Assembly (NCBI GenBank): GCA_026983755.1
Contig: JALSTL010000128.1
Location: forward strand, 1-10,146
Origin: Melioribacteraceae bacterium
Lineage (GTDB): Bacteria > Bacteroidota > Ignavibacteria > Ignavibacteriales > Melioribacteraceae
Length of the DNA: 10,146 nt
Direction of reading: 5' to 3'
Under the pieces are notes generated by a model. It was not told the DNA's origin. It worked only from the letters and a program-made list of their open reading frames with translations, and made no database searches. The translations under genes were made by a program, and so were the position numbers. This document shows, piece by piece, positions 1 through 6,414 of the stretch; the first letter of the stretch is position 1, and each line of letters starts with the position of its first letter.

Positions 1-270
1 TACAAAAAAAGTTATTTATTTTTTGGATTTTGTACGGCTTCGTTTTACAATCAAAAAACGAAGATACGTTAGAAATTATTTTTGCAATTTATTAAACCCA
101 AAAAATTGTTTATAAAACTCTAATATGAAATAAGTTAAAAAAATTTTTCAATTACCCTTCTTAATGTTATGTTTGGAATTCTTGCTTTTATTTCAGTTTA
201 GAGCTATTTTGTTTTACTATTTCATAATTCGGGTTAAACTTAAAAATTGCGTTGTAATAATTAAGTTAAT
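1..270. other. AT-rich non-coding flank, no gene seen
   Basis: Together with the terminator that follows, this is the only stretch of about 300 bases without a gene. It is very AT-rich and I find no convincing reading frame. The longest plus-strand candidate (43 codons from ATG at 164) has no ribosome binding site and runs into the terminator hairpin. One small inverted repeat is visible: CTTCGTTTT at 38-46 and AAAACGAAG at 55-63, giving a 9-bp stem with an 8-base loop. It has no T-run after it on either strand, so it is not a classical terminator. It may be a folded 3' or 5' RNA end of an unseen neighbour. Confidence 0.5.
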
Positions 271-309
271 AAAAAAAACCTTGAAAGTTAACTAAAACTT
301 TCAAGGTTT
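271..309 (-). terminator. rho-independent terminator of the exported-protein gene run
   Basis: On the minus strand a perfect 14-bp stem (AAACCTTGAAAGTT at 309-296, its complement at 289-276) encloses a 6-base loop. Its 3' arm runs straight into a run of eight U (the A-run at 271-278 on the plus strand). It lies 24 bases past the stop codon of the T9SS-sorted protein gene, as expected for the end of the transcription unit. No comparable terminator is visible between the five upstream genes, which supports joint transcription of at least the last three. Confidence 0.9.
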
Positions 310-333
310 AATTATTTAAGCTGTATCTTTATA

Positions 334-1464
334 TTATTTGATTAATACCATTTTTCTAACTTTGGTAAATTTTTTCGTTTCTATAGAATAAATATAGACA
401 CCGCTTGTAAATTTGTTTGCATCAAAGTTTACACTGTGATAACCGGCTTCGAAGTTTTTGTTTACCAAGGTTTTTAATTCTCTTCCCAATACATCGTAAA
501 CCGATACTTTTACTTTTGCATTTTCCGGTAACGAAAATTTAATTTTTGTAGTAGGGTTAAACGGATTAGGATAGTTTTGGAATAATTCGTATTTGGAAGG
601 TAATACTTTTACTTCTATTTCATCGGAATATTTGAATGTTCCGTCTATATCTATTTGTTTTAGTCTGTAAGCAAATACCGTTCCGCCAACCGGATTTTTA
701 TCTTTAAATGAATATACTTTTGTGGAATTTGAATTTCCGGCTCCTTCTATAAAAGCAACTTTTTCCCAATCCGAATTTATTTCTGAATTTTCTTTGCCGG
801 ATTTAATAACTTTTCTTTCTATTTCAAAACCGTAGTTGTTTACTTCCGTTGCGGTTGACCATTCCAATTCCACAGTGCTACCTTTTTGATTTGTTGCTTT
901 GAATGATTGTAATTCTACTGGTAGTGGAGTATCGTCTAACTGATTTAGATGGTTTGCCGGTTGTGTGATATCAGTATTTCCTCCATTAACATAAGCAAAT
1001 ACCTTGGTAAATGGATTACCTGCATTTTTCCAAACAATGTTTGCAGATTGATTTTCGAAATTTTGTGAGCAAGATAATCTGAATCTGGCAATCCGCTTTT
1101 CAGAATTTATTATAGTTCCTGAACCAGCCCCTGGAGGAGTATTTGCAGCTACTCTTAATTCATTCCCTGAAATAGAAAGTTTAGATTGCGTTGGTTGTTG
1201 ACTTGAATTTAGGTCAGAAGTTCCAGAAACAACTTCAAAGTTTAATGAACCTGTACAAATTCCAGTATTGAAATTCATTATTAGTTGTTGCTGAGCTAAT
1301 TCGAAGCTTGTAGTAGGACTTTTGGGTTTTATTACTATATCAAACTCATAAGTTGAACTATTTACTTGTGTATCGTTCTTTAGTATTAGTTCATAATCCG
1401 GGTTCTGTCCAAAAATAATAGAACTAAAAATTAAACTAAAAAGAATTAAAAATATTTTTTTCAT
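334..1464 (-). CDS. Secreted protein with cohesin-like N-terminal domain and T9SS type A sorting domain
   Basis: The 376-residue product starts with a Sec signal peptide (MKKIFLILFSLIFSSIIFGQ, residues 1-20). Residues about 23-168 form a beta-strand-rich region (YELILKND..., FELAQQQLIMNFNT, TPPGAGSGTIINS, RIARFRL, TKVFAYVNGGNTDIT). It belongs to a recurrent family of secreted Bacteroidota/Ignavibacteria proteins, and its strand pattern resembles cohesin-type beta-sandwiches; that resemblance is inference. Residues about 181-288 look like a fibronectin-III-like linker (LPVELQSFKA, LEWSTATEVNNYGFEIER, YRLKQIDIDG). Residues 290-376 are a T9SS type A C-terminal sorting domain (ELFQNYPNPFNPTTKIKFSLP, VSVYDVLGRELKTLV, GVYIYSI, KMVLIK), which directs export through the type IX system and usually cell-surface attachment or release. 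The ATG has a strong Shine-Dalgarno site (AAAAGGAG, 1473-1480, 8 bases away). The gene starts 37 bases after the mini-dockerin gene and precedes the terminator. The sorting call is very safe; ligand and function are unknown. Confidence 0.93.
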   Translation of the reverse strand: MKKIFLILFSLIFSSIIFGQNPDYELILKNDTQVNSSTYEFDIVIKPKSPTTSFELAQQQLIMNFNTGICTGSLNFEVVSGTSDLNSSQQPTQSKLSISGNELRVAANTPPGAGSGTIINSEKRIARFRLSCSQNFENQSANIVWKNAGNPFTKVFAYVNGGNTDITQPANHLNQLDDTPLPVELQSFKATNQKGSTVELEWSTATEVNNYGFEIERKVIKSGKENSEINSDWEKVAFIEGAGNSNSTKVYSFKDKNPVGGTVFAYRLKQIDIDGTFKYSDEIEVKVLPSKYELFQNYPNPFNPTTKIKFSLPENAKVKVSVYDVLGRELKTLVNKNFEAGYHSVNFDANKFTSGVYIYSIETKKFTKVRKMVLIK

Positions 1465-1501
1465 TCTAAAAACTCCTTTTATAAATTATTAAAATTTTAT
1501 T

Positions 1502-1891
1502 CTAAGGAACTTGCGTTCCTTTAAAATTATTATTATCTACAGGTACAAAATCACTTGCATCGACAAATCCATCCATATTTGTATCTGAAGTTAAGTAACC
1601 ACTTTGAAAATTTTCATTATCTGGTCCAGTATAATCAGATGCATCGATGAAACCATCTGCATTTGTATCACCGGCAATCATGCCCCAAACACCGGCTTCA
1701 ACTTCCTTGGTGCCGTTTGTTCCGTAATATTTATCACTACCGGTTGTGAAATCATAATTTGCAGTATTATCATTTATTTTATTAACTTTTATTTTTTTTA
1801 AGTGCTTTATATGTTCTTTTTTTTGAATTTGAGCAAATGAAAAAGAACTAATTAGTAATAAAAATAATAATGTTACTGATATTTTTTTCAT
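1502..1891 (-). CDS. Small exported protein: signal peptide plus tandem dockerin-like calcium loops
   Basis: This 129-residue protein has a signal peptide (residues 1-20, ending SSFSFA before Q21), a short lysine-rich linker (22-40), and the sequence NYDFTTGSDKYYGTNG (45-60), which is the tail of the C-terminal module found in the larger neighbours. Then come two 12-residue calcium loops, D75-D86 (DTNADGFIDASD) and D103-D114 (DTNMDGFVDASD), starting exactly 28 residues apart. Each loop has Asp/Asn at positions 1, 3, 5, 9 and 12 and Gly at position 6, as in type I dockerin F-hands. Each is followed by a similar stretch ending DNxNF. There is no catalytic domain. It could be a free-standing dockerin, a competitor or adaptor for a cohesin-like partner, or an internally deleted relative of the 746-residue neighbour. 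GAGGA (1897-1901) precedes the ATG. It sits between the 746-residue protein gene (31 bases upstream) and the T9SS-sorted protein gene, so co-translation is likely. Confidence 0.88.
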   Translation of the reverse strand: MKKISVTLLFLLLISSFSFAQIQKKEHIKHLKKIKVNKINDNTANYDFTTGSDKYYGTNGTKEVEAGVWGMIAGDTNADGFIDASDYTGPDNENFQSGYLTSDTNMDGFVDASDFVPVDNNNFKGTQVP

Positions 1892-1922
1892 ATTTTTCCT
1901 CTATTTTTAATTAATTAAAATT

Positions 1923-4163
1923 TTACGGAACTTGTGACCCTTTAAATTTATTGTTGTCAACAACAGTAAAATCGGCACTGTCTATAAAACCATCACAATT
2001 TGTATCAGAGTCTGAATAATTGTTTTGAAACATATTATTATCTATCCCCATAAAATCATCAGCATCAATGAACTCATCAGAATTACTATCTCCCCCATAT
2101 AAACCAAACACTCCGCTGCCTAAATCTTTAGTACCGTTAGTTCCGAAAGCTTGAGAACCGGAAGAAGAGAAATCATAAACGGAAGCATTAGGTAAAGCAA
2201 CGGCATTGGCGCTCATTGCGGCCAAATGGTTTCTATGCTTAACTACAATATAATAATTTCCGGCCGATTTATTCAAGGTAATTTTACTGTTACCATCATC
2301 GCCAACAATTTTACCGTCGTTACGTAAAAAAGCACTTTTAGAAGTAACAGCGGGACCGTTGGCGGATTCTCTTAATTCCACCAGTACCCAATCTACAATA
2401 TTATCCGGAATTGCAGTAACAGATCTAGGGTCTTCCGAATAAGGTGAAGTTAAAGGAATAAGATTATTATTTTTTAGGTTTATATCCATATTCGTGCCAT
2501 TGTAAGGTCCTTCCAGAAAAACTTTTATATCGGCCAAAACCGTGGAATTTCCCATAGAAATGGAAGCAATTCTTGTTTCCCAAGGTGCACCGCCGGTTGT
2601 CTTAATATATTCGTTTGTGGCCCAAAATGTTGCATCGTCAACGGGATCAACGGAAAGCATACTATAATCACCCCATCTGTGGCCTGTACCAGTTTGCGAA
2701 CCGGAACCGTCAACAATATGAATTTCGGGAATAGTCATTTGTCCCAACGGATCGCTTGCAAGTCTTCCCGTCCATCTTATAGAGGGATAAGTATTATCAC
2801 TTGAGACAGTAAATTCCATACCGATATCACCGTTACCGTTCATAGCAACACTGGCAACCCATCTGTGATCGGCATCGGGAGCATAAGTACCTTGTTGATA
2901 AATAGCCCAAGAACCGTTACCGGATTTTCTTAATTCGTACCATCTTACACCTGCATGGTCAACTCCAACATCAACGGTATGGTTAGTAACCATTGCTTCG
3001 TGGTCGCCAAAATTTCTGTACTGAAGACGAAACATTAAACGGTCGCTAACTGCATCCAAATTAACATCAGTATCTGGTTGAGGAATTGCATCTCGTCCAC
3101 CTGTAATTTCCGAATCAAACGGATCGGTATTAAGTGTTGTAGTAAGTGTAAAAGTAGAATTATTCGTATTATTCCAATCAACATGGAACTCCCACATTCT
3201 TAATCTATCAGCAGGTACACCATTATCGGAATCATCTTGAAAGTAAGTAAAATAATTAGGGCTTCCTGCCGGAGGAGTATTAACACCGTCCCAATCGGAT
3301 GGTAACATATTTCCGGCTTCTCCGCCGTTTGTTAGATTAGCAACGGCAAAATAAACCATTCTAGCAGTAGAATCTCCTTGTAACATTTTATCTCTTTCAA
3401 AAACCGTTGCGCCGGCACTTGCAAAAAACAATCCCTTATCAAAACCGTTTGTTGCCATGTAGTATCCGTCCGGCCAAACACCAAGGTGAGGGTAATCCGG
3501 CATATAATCATCAAATTCAAAAGCGTATTGATACCATTCTCCGGTCGGATCAGGTGTTTTTGATATAGCAACCAATTCATAATAAGGCGGATCTATAAAA
3601 ATCCCTCGTTGATGCGGTAAAGAAAATTGAGAAATCAACCACCTATCTGCTTCTTGGTCATACAAAACAATGGGATCACCATCATTTGTTCCTGACCAAT
3701 CACCATTAAAGCCATCCCAAATTGTACTTAAATCGTAAGGACCATATAAGGAATTTCCTTGTTTATCCCAAATTTGAAATGATAGATTAACAGCTTGTAC
3801 ATAATGGTTGGGACCAACATCACCTTGCGTATCGGGTGGATAAACACCATTGATGTTATTTATTCCCGCCCAATTTTGATCTAACGTGGCATCCGTAGTA
3901 TTATTTGTTCCGAATGTTGATTGTACTACGGGATCACGTTTCAGTACGCTACCCGGAATTTTATTATCTGTTTTTTTATTAAAATAAAATTTGTTCGGTA
4001 TTTCCTTTAGGCCGGTTTTATGTCTCGGCGGTATTCCTTTTATTTCTCTTAACGGTTTTGTAACTCTAAAACCAACGGCTTTACGTACAATAACTTGTGC
4101 TTCGGTATATTTGGTAAAAGCAAAAAAACCGAATATTAAAAAATAAATAATTATTTTATTCAC
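1923..4163 (-). CDS. Large secreted protein of unknown function with C-terminal module and dockerin-like pair
   Basis: The 746-residue product starts with a hydrophobic signal peptide (about 1-23, TEAQ). Residues about 105-540 match a widespread but uncharacterised family of secreted bacterial proteins. Its marks here are YPPDTQGDVGPNHYVQ (108-123), FQIWDKQGNSLYGP (129-142), TNDGDPIVLYD (159-169) with ADRW, DPTGEWYQYAF (205-215), VFERDKMLQG (254-263), WEFHVDW (324-330), RLQYRNFG (379-386), NRW-like HRWVAS, SIRWTGR (461-467), RWGDYSMLSVDP (496-507) and TFWATNEY (512-519). I know no established activity. Residues about 544-672 form the shared C-terminal module (IKVFLEGPYN, DWVLVELR, KHRNHLAAMSA). 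Residues 692-703 and 720-731 are two dockerin-like loops, again 28 residues apart. The first has Glu697 where Gly is normal. The C-terminus KFKGSQVP nearly equals that of the 129-residue neighbour. The start is GTG, chosen from the AAGGAGGA site and the intact signal peptide. It is a tandem paralogue of the next gene upstream. Confidence 0.9.
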   Translation of the reverse strand: MNKIIIYFLIFGFFAFTKYTEAQVIVRKAVGFRVTKPLREIKGIPPRHKTGLKEIPNKFYFNKKTDNKIPGSVLKRDPVVQSTFGTNNTTDATLDQNWAGINNINGVYPPDTQGDVGPNHYVQAVNLSFQIWDKQGNSLYGPYDLSTIWDGFNGDWSGTNDGDPIVLYDQEADRWLISQFSLPHQRGIFIDPPYYELVAISKTPDPTGEWYQYAFEFDDYMPDYPHLGVWPDGYYMATNGFDKGLFFASAGATVFERDKMLQGDSTARMVYFAVANLTNGGEAGNMLPSDWDGVNTPPAGSPNYFTYFQDDSDNGVPADRLRMWEFHVDWNNTNNSTFTLTTTLNTDPFDSEITGGRDAIPQPDTDVNLDAVSDRLMFRLQYRNFGDHEAMVTNHTVDVGVDHAGVRWYELRKSGNGSWAIYQQGTYAPDADHRWVASVAMNGNGDIGMEFTVSSDNTYPSIRWTGRLASDPLGQMTIPEIHIVDGSGSQTGTGHRWGDYSMLSVDPVDDATFWATNEYIKTTGGAPWETRIASISMGNSTVLADIKVFLEGPYNGTNMDINLKNNNLIPLTSPYSEDPRSVTAIPDNIVDWVLVELRESANGPAVTSKSAFLRNDGKIVGDDGNSKITLNKSAGNYYIVVKHRNHLAAMSANAVALPNASVYDFSSSGSQAFGTNGTKDLGSGVFGLYGGDSNSDEFIDADDFMGIDNNMFQNNYSDSDTNCDGFIDSADFTVVDNNKFKGSQVP

Positions 4164-4172
4164 AATAAATTA

Positions 4173-4180
4173 TCCTCCTT
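4173..4180 (-). promoter_or_regulatory. Shine-Dalgarno site that fixes a GTG start
   Basis: AAGGAGGA on the minus strand lies 9 bases before the GTG at 4163-4161. No ATG lies in frame near the signal peptide, so this near-perfect anti-16S match decides the start codon of the 746-residue protein. It also shows that this organism uses Shine-Dalgarno initiation. Confidence 0.85.
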
Positions 4181-4201
4181 TTTTAGATAAATATAACTTT
4201 A

Positions 4202-4230
4202 TTTATAAATATATAAACTTTATACAACAA
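4202..4230 (-). promoter_or_regulatory. Possible sigma70-like promoter before the last three genes
   Basis: In the 113-base gap before the 746-residue protein gene, the minus strand reads TTGTTG (4230-4225), then 17 bases, then TATAAA (4207-4202). This has the spacing of a housekeeping promoter, but such matches are common in DNA this AT-rich. It would allow the last three genes to be transcribed separately from the upstream two. It is weak evidence from sequence alone. Confidence 0.25.
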
Positions 4231-4276
4231 TTGCTTTATAGAATGATATTTTTCTAAGAGTTTTGTTATTCAAAAT

Positions 4277-6343
4277 TTAATTACCAATTTGTATTGCTCC
4301 GTCCGTACCATAATATTTATCGCTACCGGTTGTAAAATCGTAAGAATTAACACCTGCATTCGTAAAAGATACAGCAGCGGAACTCATAATCGGAATATGA
4401 TTTCTATGCTTAACAACAATATAGTAGTTACCTTCTTTAACGCCGAAACGTAAAGGACTGCTACCATCGGGACCAACAACCGTTCCGTCTTTTTTTACGA
4501 ATCCGGCTCTTTCTGCCACTTTGGTACTTGCGTCTGTTCCGGTTCTTAATTCAACCAAAATCCAATCTACAATATCGGGATTATTTTGATAAAAATCGGG
4601 TGTACCGTCTGCAGGAGAAGCATCCAAATCCGAAACCAATTCTCCGCCGTTGTGATTCCATGGAGAGACATTATACGGTTGTTTAATCGGTAAATATCCT
4701 TGAGTATTTAGTGTTGTTGACATTTCTCCGGTAGTGCCGGAATAGTTTCCTTGTAAAAATACTTTTAAATTAAGATCAACACCAATGGAAAAAGCACCTA
4801 TTCTTGTATGCCAATCGCTATAACTTGTAGTAGGCATATATTCGTTAGTAGCCCAAAAAGTAGCATCATCATTGGGGTCAACATCAATTGCACTATAATC
4901 ACCCCAGCGGCTAATACCTTGTTGAGAACCACCACCGGCAACGATGGTACCTTCGATAATTGTCATAGTACCGAGAGGATCATCATTAAATCTTCCGGTA
5001 TATCGAATGGAAGGATATGTTGTTTTACTGGAGACACAATATTCCAATCCTATATTACCATAACCATCAAGGGCAATGCTTCCCATCCAACGATTATCTG
5101 CATCCGGAGAGAAAGTACCTTGTTGATAAATTGACCAACCGGAACCTGTATTTCTAAATTCGTACCATCTAACAGCAGCGTGTCCGGAAACATTAACGGT
5201 ATGATTTGTAACCATAGCTTGATACGTACCGAAATTTCTATATTGTAATCTGAACATTAACCTATCCGAAAGATTATCCAGTTTTGTTCTTGTATCGGGT
5301 TGTTTAATTCCGTTCACATTGCTATCAAAAGCTTGTGTATTCAGTGTGTTAACCAAAGTAAAAGTTGAGTTATTAGGATTTGACCAATCCACATGAAATT
5401 CCCATAATCTTAATCTGTCTGCAGGAACATTGTTATCGGAATCATCTTGAAAATAAGTAAAATAATTAGGACTACCTGCAGGAGGTTTAATTACGCCGTC
5501 CCAGTCGGAAGGTAACATACCGCCGGCTTCACCACCGTTAGGCAAAGCGGCAACTTCAAAGTAAACCATTCTTGCAGTAGAATCTCCTTGAAGCATTTTA
5601 TCTCTTTCGAAAACAGTTGCACCGGCACTTGCAAAACTATTACCGTCAAAGCCGTTTGTTGACATATAATAGCCGTCCGGCCAAACACCTAATTTAGGAT
5701 AATCGGGGAAATGATCGTCAAATTCAAAAGCGTATTGATACCATTCGCCTGTTGGATCCGATGTTTTGGAAATAGCAATTAATTCATAAAAAGGGGGTGT
5801 ATCACTACCATGAGGGAAAGAAAATTGAGAAGCAAGCCACCGATCTGCATCTTGATCGTAAAGAACAACGGGATCACCGTCGTTAGTTCCCGTCCAATCG
5901 CCGTTAAAACCATCCCAAAGCGTACTATTATCTGCGGGACCGTATAATGAATTACCTTGTTTATCCCATATTTGAAACGAAAGATTAATCATTTGAAAAT
6001 AATGGTTAATACCAACATCACCGTCTGTATCCGGAGGCCAGCCGCCGAAAAGGTTTCCCACTCCGTCCCAACTACCGGTAACTTTTGAGGCATCCAACGT
6101 TCCGTTGGAATTTTGTACACCCAATGTTTGCTGTTGAATATTACCGTTATTATTTCTGCTTCTAAAATGATTCGGAACTTCTTTAAAAGATCTTTTCACC
6201 GAACCGGGTGGAATTAAGCGCATTTTTCTTAATGGTTGCGTTACTCTAAAACCAACCGCTCTTTTTACAACCGGTTGAGAATATATATGCGTAAATGTAA
6301 TTAGAAGAAATCCCATAATGCCATAAAGTAGTGTTCTTTTCAT
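4277..6343 (-). CDS. Large secreted protein, tandem paralogue of the 746-residue neighbour, without dockerin
   Basis: The 688-residue product has a signal peptide (about 1-23, ending IYSQ) and the same long family region as its downstream neighbour: WPPDTDGDVGINHYFQ (102-117), FQIWDKQGNSLYGP (123-136), NDGDPVVLYDQDADRW (154-169), WYQYAFEFDD (201-210), VFERDKMLQGDSTARMVYF (244-262), LWEFHVDW (313-320), RLQYRNFG (365-372), SIRYTGR (445-451), RWGDYSAIDVDP (479-490) and TFWATNEYM (495-503). The C-terminal module (about 525-688) is a longer variant than in the neighbour, with an extra stretch around PWNHNGGELVSDLDASPADG (561-580). It still carries DWILVELR (593-600) and KHRNHIPIMSS (645-655). The protein ends YDFTTGSDKYYGTDGAIQIGN, at the point where the dockerin-like loops start in relatives. 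It has no T9SS sorting domain. GAGGA (6348-6352) precedes the ATG. The gene follows the propeller gene by 71 bases. Family function is unknown. Confidence 0.9.
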   Translation of the reverse strand: MKRTLLYGIMGFLLITFTHIYSQPVVKRAVGFRVTQPLRKMRLIPPGSVKRSFKEVPNHFRSRNNNGNIQQQTLGVQNSNGTLDASKVTGSWDGVGNLFGGWPPDTDGDVGINHYFQMINLSFQIWDKQGNSLYGPADNSTLWDGFNGDWTGTNDGDPVVLYDQDADRWLASQFSFPHGSDTPPFYELIAISKTSDPTGEWYQYAFEFDDHFPDYPKLGVWPDGYYMSTNGFDGNSFASAGATVFERDKMLQGDSTARMVYFEVAALPNGGEAGGMLPSDWDGVIKPPAGSPNYFTYFQDDSDNNVPADRLRLWEFHVDWSNPNNSTFTLVNTLNTQAFDSNVNGIKQPDTRTKLDNLSDRLMFRLQYRNFGTYQAMVTNHTVNVSGHAAVRWYEFRNTGSGWSIYQQGTFSPDADNRWMGSIALDGYGNIGLEYCVSSKTTYPSIRYTGRFNDDPLGTMTIIEGTIVAGGGSQQGISRWGDYSAIDVDPNDDATFWATNEYMPTTSYSDWHTRIGAFSIGVDLNLKVFLQGNYSGTTGEMSTTLNTQGYLPIKQPYNVSPWNHNGGELVSDLDASPADGTPDFYQNNPDIVDWILVELRTGTDASTKVAERAGFVKKDGTVVGPDGSSPLRFGVKEGNYYIVVKHRNHIPIMSSAAVSFTNAGVNSYDFTTGSDKYYGTDGAIQIGN
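4315..4345. repeat. 31-bp copy shared with the propeller gene
   Basis: These 31 bases are identical to 6453-6483. They encode YDFTTGSDK near the C-terminus of both proteins, although the proteins differ completely outside the C-terminal module. A more diverged copy lies in the 129-residue protein gene at about 1726-1756. Identity at silent sites points to recent duplication or gene conversion of the module end. Confidence 0.8.
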
Positions 6344-6378
6344 AAATTCCTCATTTATTTAATTTGTTATTTACTTGA

Positions 6379-6395
6379 ATTTGCAAATTGCAAAT
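6379..6395. promoter_or_regulatory. Perfect 17-base palindrome between two genes
   Basis: ATTTGCAAATTGCAAAT has two 8-base arms around a single central base. It lies in the 71-base gap between the propeller gene and the 688-residue protein gene, about 36 bases upstream of the latter's ATG. It could be an operator. A palindrome of this size is expected roughly once by chance in 10 kb of DNA with this composition, so only its position argues for function. Confidence 0.25.
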
Positions 6396-6414
6396 AATCA
6401 AAATTCATTTTAAG

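Noticed and set aside
38..63. 9-bp hairpin as a second terminator
   Set aside because: No T-run follows the stem on either strand.
164..295. 43-codon plus-strand reading frame in the left flank
   Set aside because: No ribosome binding site, low-complexity hydrophobic translation, and it runs into the terminator hairpin of the opposite strand.
1502..1891. The 129-residue gene as a fragment split off from a neighbouring gene by frameshift
   Set aside because: It has its own signal peptide, start codon and Shine-Dalgarno site, and the upstream gene already ends in a complete loop pair.
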